Assembly (NCBI RefSeq): GCF_009796745.1
Contig: NZ_CP047024.1
Span: 4,464,001 to 4,528,000, forward strand
Length of the DNA: 64,000 nucleotides
Source: Paraglaciecola sp. L1A13
Lineage (GTDB): Bacteria; Pseudomonadota; Gammaproteobacteria; Enterobacterales; Alteromonadaceae
Reading direction: 5' to 3'
Shown in pieces: positions 8,097 to 17,627 of the stretch (position 1 is its first letter; each line of letters opens with the position of its first letter). The notes under the pieces were generated by a model. The model was not told the origin of the DNA, made no database searches, and was given only the letters and a program-made list of their open reading frames with translations. The translations under genes were made by a program, and so were the position numbers.

Positions 8097-9563
8097 TTAT
8101 TTGCCTCGTAACTCAAGACGGTTAGCGAATTCTTGCATCACCAACATATATAACTCTTTACCTAAGTATAAGTCTTCAACTTTAGACTCCAAGCTTGGGT
8201 TGTCATTTACTTCAATCACGTAAACTTGATTGTTAACTTGTTTAATGTCTACGCCATACAAGCCTTTACCCACAATGGCGCTAGCTTTAACTGCTGCGTC
8301 GAGCACAGGCTTAGGTACTTCGAAAGTCGGTAACGTCTCAAAATCACCTGAGAAGTGTTTCTTCGAACTATGATTATAAATTTGCCAATGGTTACGCGCC
8401 ATAAAGTAACGGCATGCGTATATCGCTCGGCCATTTAATACCCCAATGCGCCAATCAAAATCTGTGTACACAAATTCTTGTATTAACACTAAGGCTGATT
8501 GGCGTAACATTTCCACCAACTTCAGCTTTAATTCAACCAAGTTTTCTACTTTAAATACACCGATTGAAAACGAGCTTTCAGGCAACTTCAACACCATCGG
8601 GTAGTTAAACTCAGCTTCCATCAATTCACAGGTTTCGTCACTGGAATTGGACACAAATCGGCTCTTAGGGGACGGCACCTTGTTGTAGCTAAACGCATCA
8701 TGTAAAAACACCTTGTTGCAACAACGTAAAATAGAGGTCGCATCATCAATTACTTCAAGCCCTTCTTGCTCGCCTTTTCGGGCAAGTTGATAGGTATGGT
8801 GATTAATCGCAGTGGTTTCTCGTATAAACAAGGCGTCGAACTGACTGATCATCGGCCCTTGTTTTGCGGTGATAACCTCAGCATTGATGCCTACTTGCTC
8901 AGCGGCTTTAACAAAGTTTTGGATCGCCTTAGGGTCGCTAGGAGCGGTTTTTTCCTCTGGATTCACCAGAATAGCCATATCCCAACGGAACCGTTTTTTG
9001 TTACTCCGACTGCGCCAATATTTCTGAGTGAAATGCTCCAAACGTTCAGCAAATAAAGGCCATAAGCTAGAATCTATTTCACGGATACCTAACGCTTGAG
9101 GTTGAACACTTAAGCCTTTTTCATCTCGGGTAAACGACAAACGCAAAATAGGCGCAGGAAAGCGCTCAAAAATATGCTTAGCAATGCGCTTGTGACGTTC
9201 ATTTTGTGACCAGCCGAAAAACACTAAAATTTCCGCCGGTAATTCATCACCGATATGTGCATATAAATCTGTGCTCATATACTTTGGTACAGGCGTTAGC
9301 ATATTAGCTTGATCGGTTAATGACTCGCTCAAATCATTGATGGTGTTTACGCTTGGCAACACTTTATGTTGGCGCGCTTCAGCCAGTAAAGAGCAGTAGT
9401 AACCCTGACTCAAATATTTATCGGTATCGCATAAGTTAATGATACGTGTTTTTGGCTCACCGACCTTAGGGTAATCAGCAAGATATTGGGCGAAATCGAT
9501 AACCGTAGCATCCAAACTTGGGAAGCCATCGGCGTTATCTACAACAACTATGGTTTTAAACAT
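8097..9563 (-). CDS. RimK-like ATP-grasp ligase with N-terminal RLAN domain
   Basis: 488 aa. The N-terminal third (from KTIVVVDNADGFPSLDA) corresponds to the RLAN domain found before certain RimK-like ATP-grasp enzymes. The C-terminal half is ATP-grasp, with MVLKLPESSFSIGVF, QEFVYTDFDWRIGV, GLYGVDIK and the metal-binding IEVNDNPSLE near 449. ATP-grasp enzymes of this group join an amino acid or peptide to a carboxylate through an acyl-phosphate. ATG 9563 has GGAG 11 nt upstream; a longer frame to 9626 gives a Cys-rich extension I consider untranslated. It forms an operon with the GNAT/C39 fusion. The acceptor is unknown; it should not be assumed to be ribosomal protein S6. Confidence 0.88.
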   Translation of the reverse strand: MFKTIVVVDNADGFPSLDATVIDFAQYLADYPKVGEPKTRIINLCDTDKYLSQGYYCSLLAEARQHKVLPSVNTINDLSESLTDQANMLTPVPKYMSTDLYAHIGDELPAEILVFFGWSQNERHKRIAKHIFERFPAPILRLSFTRDEKGLSVQPQALGIREIDSSLWPLFAERLEHFTQKYWRSRSNKKRFRWDMAILVNPEEKTAPSDPKAIQNFVKAAEQVGINAEVITAKQGPMISQFDALFIRETTAINHHTYQLARKGEQEGLEVIDDATSILRCCNKVFLHDAFSYNKVPSPKSRFVSNSSDETCELMEAEFNYPMVLKLPESSFSIGVFKVENLVELKLKLVEMLRQSALVLIQEFVYTDFDWRIGVLNGRAIYACRYFMARNHWQIYNHSSKKHFSGDFETLPTFEVPKPVLDAAVKASAIVGKGLYGVDIKQVNNQVYVIEVNDNPSLESKVEDLYLGKELYMLVMQEFANRLELRGK

Positions 9564-9728
9564 TTTATAGCGCTCCAAATAGCAATTTGACTTGTATTTA
9601 GGGCACATAAAAGTGCAACAAGCCAAGCAAAATCAATTATTAATCAACAGCTCATGCTTGCCACATCGGTAGGATGGTCTGGGCAATGATATTGGAGCGG
9701 AATATAGGCGTTACGTAGATTAAATCAA

Positions 9729-9748
9729 CATTTTTTTGCAAAAAAATG
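9729..9748. repeat. Perfect 20-bp palindrome upstream of the rimK-like operon
   Basis: CATTTTTTTG followed directly by its reverse complement CAAAAAAATG, about 165 bp upstream of the ligase start. The dyad has no loop, so a protein-binding site is more likely than a hairpin. The binding factor is unknown. Confidence 0.4.
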
Positions 9749-9824
9749 ATAATAATTTTTGTGAAAACTGAGGCCTAAAAATGCGCCCCAGAATATAGAT
9801 GAAAAATTGATTTAAATCAGATGG

Positions 9825-11504
9825 TTACTCTTTAACTTTGCGCAAGTTCAGATCTTGAAAATCGTAGCTAAAATCGATATCGGAAAATACAGGGATCAGC
9901 TCAATGTGCGTTACCCGTGCGTTCTCATCTCGATGGAACTGTGCGTACACGTCAGCCTCTAAGCTTCTGTCGTCCCAACGCACTAAATAGCGATCTGTTT
10001 TATTGTCTGCAAATAGCCCACCAATTAACTTCACGACACGGTTAGAACGCAATTGAATACGCCCATCTCGCTGTTCTACATAAAAATCCCCTAACCAATA
10101 GTCGCGATAGTTGCCTAAAGCAGTTTGAAGTTCAGGGTCGCTAATTAAGACTGGTTTGGTTTTTGAGAACTGATCGTTTAGCCGCTCAACATGGGAAGAT
10201 TGTGCTTTTGCGGTTTTGTTATCTAAAGACGACGTGTTAGGTGCGAACACATCAAGCCAATCCGTTTTACTGTCACCCAAGTAAGGTTTCATTAGGCTGT
10301 ACATAAGTGCGCTGCGCGCTGCACTCGATTGTTGATTTGTCAGTACCACCATGCCTAAGTCTAATTCAGGAAAAAACGTCACATAAGAATACATACCCGT
10401 TAAGCTACCGCTGTGGTGAACGCGCAACTGACCATCAACATCATTCAAGCGCCAACCTAAGCCATAGGCACTGAAATGGCTGTTGTTGTAATACTGGTCT
10501 GTGCTTGATACCGGCATAATGGTTTTTGCTGACCACATTGCTTGATGCTGGGTCATTGAAAACAAACGTTTTCCATCCGCTGTAACACCTTGATTGAGCT
10601 GCAGTTGCGCCCAAATAAGCATGTCCTCTAAGCTGCATTGAATGCCACCAGCAGCACCGGAAACATTAGGTTTACTGGTGTCCACGTCACGCAAAACAGT
10701 CACTAATTTACCGTTTACTATGCCATGTGGTGTCGCAGCTGAGGTTTGCTGCGCTTTGGGTATGTGACCTGCAAAACAGTGCTGCATGCCTAAAGGGGCG
10801 AATAAACGCTGCTCGACAAATTGCTCCCAACTTTGTCCACTCGCAGCAGCCACGACTTCCCCCGCGACAATATAAAGCAAATTATCGTAGGCATAATCTG
10901 CTCGAAACTGGCCAGTAGGTTTGAGAAAACGCAGGTTATGCACCACTTCTTCTCGGCTAAAGCTTGACGGCTCGGGCCAAAGCATTAGATCTCCTGCGCC
11001 TAGTCCCAAACCACTGCGATGAGTAAGTAAATCGGTAATCGTAAAGTGCGCGCTTATCCACGGATCGTGTAACTGAAAATCAGGTAAATGTTTAACGACC
11101 GGGTCGTCCCAGTTAAGCTTGCCGTCATCGACCAATATCGCTAACGCCGCTGCTGTGAATGCCTTAGTATTCGAGGCGATTTTAAACAGGCTTTGTGCAG
11201 TAACAGGCTCCTTACTGCGAATGTCCTTCACCCCATAGCTTTGCTTAATCACCACCTGACCGTCTTTAATCAAGCCTAAGGCAACGCCGGGGATATGCAA
11301 GCTATCCATGATCTGCGCGACCTGTACATCTAATTTAGACTTGTTTAACACTGATTCGTGCGGTTCATTTTGTGTCACTTGCGCCCCTGTCGGTACCGTC
11401 CACATACATACGAGTAAGGTAATGAATTTGATGCCACTACAGCGTAAAAAAGTCATAGTATTGTTTGCCTTAAATTCAGTTTGTATCAGGTTAAGCAGCG
11501 ACAT
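9825..11504 (-). CDS. Exported serine hydrolase (class C beta-lactamase/PBP-like fold)
   Basis: 559 aa. A signal peptide is visible from the internal Met17 (hydrophobic core FITLLVCMW, cleavage near TGA/Q). The catalytic domain (about 50-420) has the SxxK motif as SNTK near 110, YDN near 203 and HHSGS as third motif. The last 130 residues form a beta-rich C-terminal domain like DUF3471. Family members hydrolyse D-amino-acid peptides, esters or beta-lactams. It starts 5 bp after the amidase-PBP4B gene and is co-transcribed with it, which favours a role on murein peptides. ATG 11504 is kept because of tight coupling; ATG 11456 would give a more standard signal peptide. Confidence 0.85.
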   Translation of the reverse strand: MSLLNLIQTEFKANNTMTFLRCSGIKFITLLVCMWTVPTGAQVTQNEPHESVLNKSKLDVQVAQIMDSLHIPGVALGLIKDGQVVIKQSYGVKDIRSKEPVTAQSLFKIASNTKAFTAAALAILVDDGKLNWDDPVVKHLPDFQLHDPWISAHFTITDLLTHRSGLGLGAGDLMLWPEPSSFSREEVVHNLRFLKPTGQFRADYAYDNLLYIVAGEVVAAASGQSWEQFVEQRLFAPLGMQHCFAGHIPKAQQTSAATPHGIVNGKLVTVLRDVDTSKPNVSGAAGGIQCSLEDMLIWAQLQLNQGVTADGKRLFSMTQHQAMWSAKTIMPVSSTDQYYNNSHFSAYGLGWRLNDVDGQLRVHHSGSLTGMYSYVTFFPELDLGMVVLTNQQSSAARSALMYSLMKPYLGDSKTDWLDVFAPNTSSLDNKTAKAQSSHVERLNDQFSKTKPVLISDPELQTALGNYRDYWLGDFYVEQRDGRIQLRSNRVVKLIGGLFADNKTDRYLVRWDDRSLEADVYAQFHRDENARVTHIELIPVFSDIDFSYDFQDLNLRKVKE

Positions 11505-11509
11505 TTATG

Positions 11510-13984
11510 TTACTCGCCATTCAGAATCGCTTCATACACTAAGCTAATAACACTGCCGTACTTACCTGTTTCGAAGGTTTTGCCCGCGAACTCTAAATGC
11601 CCATTGCTGTCCTCTTGTACTTTTGAGTGCCTAGCATTAGTCAGCAAAAATATAGCTAAATCATATTCTGGGTCGATAACAGATACGGTACCGGTCCAGC
11701 CGGTATGCCCATAAGCTTGAGCGCTGGCATAAGGTCCAAAGTGCCATTTATTCTGACCATGGCCGGCTCGGCGCCAACCCAAACCAAAACTGTCATCATG
11801 TTCTTCGGGCTTAATGAATTGCTGTAAAACGGCTTCTTCGAATACCTCTGTTTCGCCATAACCACCACCGTTAAGAAGTAATTGTCCGAGTACGGCTAAG
11901 TCGTCAACGGTTGAGAATAACCCTGCGTGCCCAGCAACACCATCGAGTGAATAAAAGGCTTTTTCATCATGCACTTCACCTTGTAAAACGTATTGACGCA
12001 TATTGTTAAAACTCACTCGCCCGCCACGGCTATTGCCCTGAATTTCAGTGGCGGCAAACTCGCCTTTCGCACGTCCTTTGCGTAATGGATTAAACAAGGT
12101 ATTGCTCAACCCTAAAGGTCGGTAAATCTGATTCTCAACATAGGCATCTAATCCCATGCCGGTGATGCGTTCGACCAACATACCAAGCAACATATAATCT
12201 GTATCGCTGTATACGGCCTTCACGTTCCGCCCCATAGCAAACGGCACGCGATTTAACAGCAATTGATCCGTTCGTTTAGCATCCTGTGAATATAGGCTTT
12301 TACCCAGTTCATTATCTGGGGTGAAAAAACGCACCTGAGGGGCATAACCTGCAGTATGCGTGAGCAAGTCACGTACTAATCGGGTTTCGCGGCCAGCACC
12401 TTTATAATCAGGTAAATAATGCTGTATTGCTAAATTCACGTTCAACTTGCCTTCACTGGCCAGTTTCATTAAGGCTAAATTGGTGGCAAACATCTTGGTA
12501 TTAGAAGCAATATCAAACAGCGTACCAATACGCATTTTTGCAGGCTGACTGAGCAATTCGCCACTGTCGTCATATTTGCGGGCATATCCATAAGCGCTGC
12601 GTTTTATAATTTGCCCATCTTTGACTACCAATAGCACGGCTCCTGGAAAGTCATCCGCTACATCTTGCTCGATCAATGCATCAACCTGCTTAAAACTCGT
12701 TTGATATTTAGCACTGTTATCGACTAACCGAGGAAAAGGTATGGTCACTTGTAAATTGCTCCCCTCAGGCAGCACATTATCTACCCGCAAGGTATTAATA
12801 CCGTCCTGGGTGCGACGTTTAAGGCTATATTGATAACGCTCATCGTTAGTAAAAGGCTGGGTTATATTCAGCTTTTGGCCGTTCACGTATATATCAGCCT
12901 GCTTAGCGTTCAAGCTACTGATTATAATATCGCCGCGCCCTTGGTAGCTCTTAAAACGCTCGCGATCATTCACTAGCACGCGCGTACTGCGTTCTTGCAT
13001 TGGAAAAATCTGATCAACCTGACCGTGCTTAGGTATGTCTTGAAATGATGCTTCATTTGATGCCCCTGACGATTGTTCCTCTATATAACGTGCCATCAAT
13101 GTTTTAGCTTTATACGCAAAATATTTATCGAGTAGAGCAAATACCGCCGCGGCGGTTTTACTATCGATTTGGCCGGTAACCTGCCAAGGTAGAAAATGCA
13201 TTTGAAAGGCACTGACCACATCATGGGTCTGATCATCAACTATCCCAGTCTCTAAAATATCATAACCGTAAGTACGCAAAGCGCTTTGCACCAGACCGAT
13301 ATTCGGCTGATATAGTGTGAAACGTTGCCAATATTCGTCCAATGTGTCGTTGTCGTACCAAGCCCCTATTCCTGCTTTATAAAGCTCATGCCAAGGAAAC
13401 CGCGGTCCTGGATCATTCTTGCGCGCAGGGGCAATATCCGAATGGCCAACAATCCGCGTGGGTGAAATATCAGGATTACGCTGGAGAATATCCTTACTAA
13501 GCGCAATCAACAGTTCAATTTGTTTAGGATCATAATCAGGAAATACACATAGGCGATTATCGCTATGTTCTGTTTTTGTCTTATTAGTAGCTTGTTTATC
13601 CCAGTGACACTCGGGCACATTAACTATTTCAATACCGATGGAAGAATCATTTAATTCTCTTCGCCCCTGCCAAAAACTATTGCCCGCATGCCAAGCACGT
13701 TTATTCTCGTCAACCAGTTTCAAAATTTCCAAAGAAGAATGGGGATAACTAGCATCGTTTGATTCAGGAATAAGATAATGCGCACTAAGGCCGCCCTCAT
13801 CGACTAATGCATCAACCGAATTTTGATAATCGATAGCAGTGAAATGCATTACTAAGAATTTCACTCGATAACCAAAATTATGGGACGGCAACGCATTAAT
13901 CGGCAAGGTTGCACAACTGACGATGCCCACCGTTAAGGTGCAAATCAATACAAAACGCTGCCAATTCACTATAAGTTTTTTCAT
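11510..13984 (-). CDS. Lipoprotein fusion: AmiD-like amidase, peptidoglycan-binding domain and PBP4B/YfeW-like serine hydrolase
   Basis: 824 aa with a lipoprotein signal (lipobox ending IVSC). Residues about 30-225 match Amidase_2/AmiD zinc amidases, with LVMHFTA and GHSDIAPARKNDPGPRF carrying His ligands. A PG_binding_1-like repeat follows (about 240-305), then a linker. The last 390 residues closely resemble E. coli YfeW (PBP4B): SNTK near 493, YSDTDYMLLG near 593, and GHTGWTGT near 759. Amidases cut MurNAc from L-Ala; YfeW relatives include the B. subtilis MurNAc-L-Ala amidase AmiE. Joining both in one chain is unusual. ATG 13984 is preferred over 14014 because it begins the signal peptide. 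A candidate operator lies 48 bp upstream. Confidence 0.88.
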   Translation of the reverse strand: MKKLIVNWQRFVLICTLTVGIVSCATLPINALPSHNFGYRVKFLVMHFTAIDYQNSVDALVDEGGLSAHYLIPESNDASYPHSSLEILKLVDENKRAWHAGNSFWQGRRELNDSSIGIEIVNVPECHWDKQATNKTKTEHSDNRLCVFPDYDPKQIELLIALSKDILQRNPDISPTRIVGHSDIAPARKNDPGPRFPWHELYKAGIGAWYDNDTLDEYWQRFTLYQPNIGLVQSALRTYGYDILETGIVDDQTHDVVSAFQMHFLPWQVTGQIDSKTAAAVFALLDKYFAYKAKTLMARYIEEQSSGASNEASFQDIPKHGQVDQIFPMQERSTRVLVNDRERFKSYQGRGDIIISSLNAKQADIYVNGQKLNITQPFTNDERYQYSLKRRTQDGINTLRVDNVLPEGSNLQVTIPFPRLVDNSAKYQTSFKQVDALIEQDVADDFPGAVLLVVKDGQIIKRSAYGYARKYDDSGELLSQPAKMRIGTLFDIASNTKMFATNLALMKLASEGKLNVNLAIQHYLPDYKGAGRETRLVRDLLTHTAGYAPQVRFFTPDNELGKSLYSQDAKRTDQLLLNRVPFAMGRNVKAVYSDTDYMLLGMLVERITGMGLDAYVENQIYRPLGLSNTLFNPLRKGRAKGEFAATEIQGNSRGGRVSFNNMRQYVLQGEVHDEKAFYSLDGVAGHAGLFSTVDDLAVLGQLLLNGGGYGETEVFEEAVLQQFIKPEEHDDSFGLGWRRAGHGQNKWHFGPYASAQAYGHTGWTGTVSVIDPEYDLAIFLLTNARHSKVQEDSNGHLEFAGKTFETGKYGSVISLVYEAILNGE

Positions 13985-14467
13985 AACACTCAGGATATCC
14001 CGTTGCCCTAACATCTACCAGATCACCAAAAAGAATAATTAATTACAGTCATGATAAATAATTAGAATAATAATTCCATTACTTATTGCGCTAAATTTAG
14101 TCAATAAGCCATTAATGCTTTCTTCTGTGCATCGGACGTCCCTGTACTCAAGGAATAACCACCGAAAAAAAGCCACTGCAGAATAATCAATATGAATTTA
14201 GCAAACCTACACAGAGGTAATAAAACATACCAGTACATCCTAGTCGAGACTCAAGAATGGCGTGGCTGCCTGGGAAAGTAAGGTTAATTTATATAACCAG
14301 ATATAGATAAATTATTACTAAGAATGCAACATTAAAGAACATATTATTCTTGACGCTAGCCAATATTGTTTGTTAAATGCACAGATAAGAATAATAAAAA
14401 AACTTTATGAAGGCTTATGAGTCGTCGTCCTCAAATAAAAAAGCACAAGCAACAAATAGGTGAACAC
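13985..14467. promoter_or_regulatory. Divergent control region with five AGAATAAT half-sites
   Basis: The gap between the amidase operon and the first TonB receptor holds exact AGAATAAT at 14032, 14064, 14180 and 14388, and its reverse complement ATTATTCT at 14343-14350. Several are parts of longer dyads resembling AATAATwwATTATT: 14034-14047 matches 12 of 14, 14335-14348 12 of 14, and 14303-14316 11 of 14. The same core is perfect upstream of murR and of the nag genes. I read this as a cluster of operators for one regulator, probably the RpiR protein of this island. A short ORF start at 14417 runs in frame into the receptor. Confidence 0.55.
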
Positions 14468-17400
14468 ATGGCAACACGAACTACTAATTTTATACAACAG
14501 CGTATACACCGCGCCATGCAAAGTGCATGGACCAATCGTGCTACAGCATTATCAGCCGTACTACTGGCGGGCTCATTAGCTTGCGCACCAGCCGCTATGG
14601 CTCAACAAGCAGGCGGCATCAAGGGTAAAGTCGAGACCCAAGCAACTGATATTTCGGTTAACGATGTAACAGTCACCGCTTCAAGTAACGTGATGCCAAA
14701 ACCTAGAACGGTTAAAACAAAAGCAGATGGTAGTTATGTATTACCTGCACTTAAACCCGGTAAATACACCCTGACCTTTACCTCTGCTGACGGCACGGTT
14801 CGACAAACTCAGGTCGATGTATTATTAGATCAGACATCAAATGTGGATGTTGCGTTCGAGGCCGCTCCTACCGATAGCACTGAAGTGATTCAAATTATTG
14901 GCTCTCGTATCAGTCGTGAAGGGGATTCTTCATTAACCAATTCTTTGGGCGAGGATGTTTTATCTCGCGTACCAATCGGTCAAGACTATCGCTCTTTGTT
15001 GGCTATCATTCCGGGTGTGCAGTATTCAGAGAATGCCACCCTTGGTCCATCAGCTGGCGGTTCAGGTCGTGACAACAAATATGGTTATGATGGCGTAGAC
15101 GTATCGTTACCTATGTACGGCAACCTTGCATCTGAGCCATCAACTCAAGATATTGCCTTTGTATCGATTGATCGTGGGGGCGCAAAAGCAATCGGCTTCA
15201 ATCGCGCTGGCGGTTTATCAATCAATACCTTATCTAAGTCAGGTACCAACGAATTTCACGCCAGCGTAGAATATCGTATTGAGCCCGCTAGCTTATCTGC
15301 CGACCGTGATACCACCGAAGGTACGGATGCAAACTTCGATGAAGATAAAACATGGATGAGTGCAAATGTAAGCGGCGCTTTGATTGAAGATGAATTGTAT
15401 TTCTACGGTTCATACTTTGGCCCAGAAATAACACGTGACAACAAAGAAACGGCTTACGGCCCGACTAAGCAATATAAAAGTGACCGTGATGAATACTTCG
15501 GTAAATTAACCTGGGCTCCCACTGAAGATCTTTTATTTAACGTCAGCTACAGAACATCGGATAAAGATGTCGTAGGTGATTCTGTTGATACAAAGGCCGC
15601 AGACTCCACTTCTGAAGGTAGCTCGGTATCGCAAGATATCTTTACTGTTGATGGTTCATATATTATTGATGACTACACCACGTTAACCTTCCAATACAGT
15701 GACTTTAAAAACGAAAACTCTAGTCGTCCTGACACCAATTTTTCAGGCGTGATTCCGTCTATTGGTGGATCGATTGATTTGAATAGCCTTGACCAACTAG
15801 GTCTATTCACTGTACCTAACATTAAAACTGATGAAGGTTTTGATGCAGAAACAGCGCAAGCACTGATCAACGCTTACGGCTATACCGATGAGGCAGGAGT
15901 GCTTACAGGCGGTGGTAACATCGGTGGCGCATCTCTTATCAATAACCAAGATTTCTCTCGTAAGAGCTTTGAAGTTGCCCTTGACCACGAAATGGAACTG
16001 GGTAATACCGTTCATAATATTCATATCGGTGGTCAGTGGAAAGAGAGCGAAGAAGTCCTTACTCGCCTTTCAAATGGTTGGGGGTCAATCAGTTATAACG
16101 GCGGATTAAACGTTGATACCGATTTTGTAAGTGACGAAGCGATTTATTACAGCGCAACGGTTTACTCAAATAGCTTAAATGGTGATGAAAACTTAAACCC
16201 ACTTACTTCAACATCCGAAGTTATCAACATTGAAGTCAACGATACGATTGAGCATGGAGATTTCACTTATAACGTCGGTTTCTTGTTCAGTAACGATACG
16301 CTGTACGGACAAGGCTTAAGAGAAAACTCGGCAAATGCATCTGGCTACGAAGTCGCACCTGGCAACAAGTACAAAATGTATGAACTTGATTTTATGGATA
16401 TGATCCAACCAAGATTAGGTGTTACATGGGCGTATAACGGTCGCGATAGTGTGTTTGCCAACTTCGCTAGCTATAACCCTGATACGACTTCTTTGGCGCG
16501 CGCAGCATCATGGGATCGTAACAATCAATCAACCCAAGTAGTTTACTTTGATGCAGAAGGTGCCTTTATTGGTAACACTGAAGCGAATGGCTCATCTGGT
16601 AAATTATTCCAAGATGACATGGATGCACGTCGTACCGATGAAATCACAATTGGTATGACCAAATACGTATCAAATGAATTCTTTGTTCGTACTCATGTAC
16701 GTCAACGTAAAGCCTTCCATGCATGGGAAGATCAGCCTAACAATGCCCGCACCTACGGCGACTATGGTCCTTTTGGTGGCGTGCCAGAGAACTTACGTGA
16801 CAAAGGCCTGTTTATTCCAGACTTAGCGGAGCAATACGCAAGTATGGGACTGTCGGCAAGTGATGGTAGCTATGTAATTGCCGAACTCGATGGTGCAGAA
16901 AATACTTACTACGAGTGGAGCGTTGAAGGTGACTACACTGGCGATAACTTCTACTTGAACGTTTCTTATGTATGGAGTCATTACTTCGGCAACTATGACC
17001 AAGACATTACCAGCACAGCTTCTGACGGTAACTTGTTTGTTGGTTCATCTAACTTAGGTGATGGCCGTGGACGTATGTTGTGGGATGGCAAGTCAGGTAC
17101 CTTAAACGGTGACAAGCCTCACGTATTAAAAGCATTGGGTTACTATACAACGGATTGGAATGCTGACATCGGTTTCAACTTTGTATATCAATCAGGCGAT
17201 GTATGGGAAGCATGGGATGGCGGAGTTTACGGTTATTCTAGCTCAACGATTCGTTATGCTGAACCTGCTGGTAGTCGTCGTGAATCAAGTCATTGGCAGT
17301 TAGACTTGAACTACGCACAGGCCTTCAACATTACCGAAGATTTGGAGCTGAAGTTTAAAGCCGATGTATTTAACGTCTTCGACAGACAGACGGGTTATAA

Positions 17401-17494
17401 CACTCAACCTATCGTTTCTAGTGCCACTTTCGGTCAATCGCAAGATTTGATAAATCCTCGCCGTATTCAACTTTCGGTTAGTTTGAATTACTAG
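14468..17494 (+). CDS. TonB-dependent outer membrane receptor with N-terminal CarboxypepD_reg-like domain
   Basis: 1008 aa. The long signal peptide ends near AMA/QQ. A beta-sandwich of the carboxypeptidase-regulatory type follows (about 55-130, GGIKGKVETQ and KPGKYTLTF). Then comes a TonB-box-like TEVIQIIGSRIS, a plug domain, and a barrel ending SVSLNY with the aromatic terminus needed for outer-membrane insertion. Such Oar-like receptors import large substrates; here, beside murein amidases and NagZ, muropeptides or amino-sugar oligomers are likely. ATG 14468 has AGGTGA upstream; the in-frame ATG at 14417 has a poorer site and would extend the signal peptide by 17 residues. Candidate operators lie 65-170 bp upstream. 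Confidence 0.88.
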   Translation: MATRTTNFIQQRIHRAMQSAWTNRATALSAVLLAGSLACAPAAMAQQAGGIKGKVETQATDISVNDVTVTASSNVMPKPRTVKTKADGSYVLPALKPGKYTLTFTSADGTVRQTQVDVLLDQTSNVDVAFEAAPTDSTEVIQIIGSRISREGDSSLTNSLGEDVLSRVPIGQDYRSLLAIIPGVQYSENATLGPSAGGSGRDNKYGYDGVDVSLPMYGNLASEPSTQDIAFVSIDRGGAKAIGFNRAGGLSINTLSKSGTNEFHASVEYRIEPASLSADRDTTEGTDANFDEDKTWMSANVSGALIEDELYFYGSYFGPEITRDNKETAYGPTKQYKSDRDEYFGKLTWAPTEDLLFNVSYRTSDKDVVGDSVDTKAADSTSEGSSVSQDIFTVDGSYIIDDYTTLTFQYSDFKNENSSRPDTNFSGVIPSIGGSIDLNSLDQLGLFTVPNIKTDEGFDAETAQALINAYGYTDEAGVLTGGGNIGGASLINNQDFSRKSFEVALDHEMELGNTVHNIHIGGQWKESEEVLTRLSNGWGSISYNGGLNVDTDFVSDEAIYYSATVYSNSLNGDENLNPLTSTSEVINIEVNDTIEHGDFTYNVGFLFSNDTLYGQGLRENSANASGYEVAPGNKYKMYELDFMDMIQPRLGVTWAYNGRDSVFANFASYNPDTTSLARAASWDRNNQSTQVVYFDAEGAFIGNTEANGSSGKLFQDDMDARRTDEITIGMTKYVSNEFFVRTHVRQRKAFHAWEDQPNNARTYGDYGPFGGVPENLRDKGLFIPDLAEQYASMGLSASDGSYVIAELDGAENTYYEWSVEGDYTGDNFYLNVSYVWSHYFGNYDQDITSTASDGNLFVGSSNLGDGRGRMLWDGKSGTLNGDKPHVLKALGYYTTDWNADIGFNFVYQSGDVWEAWDGGVYGYSSSTIRYAEPAGSRRESSHWQLDLNYAQAFNITEDLELKFKADVFNVFDRQTGYNTQPIVSSATFGQSQDLINPRRIQLSVSLNY

Positions 17495-17540
17495 TCCAAC
17501 TTAACGACTAGCCTTAGCGAATACAGGTAGTTGTTTTTTT

Positions 17541-17566
17541 ATCCCCGCTTATGCGGGGATTTTTTT
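17541..17566 (+). terminator. Rho-independent terminator after the TonB receptor
   Basis: Stem ATCCCCGC (17541-17548) / GCGGGGAT (17553-17560), loop TTAT, followed by TTTTTT. It separates the receptor from nagZ, so nagZ probably has its own promoter or relies on readthrough. Confidence 0.9.
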
Positions 17567-17627
17567 GGGTTAATTTTATTTTATAGGACGCAAATTAAGA
17601 GCGTCTCTTTATTTTCAGGAGTGAATC

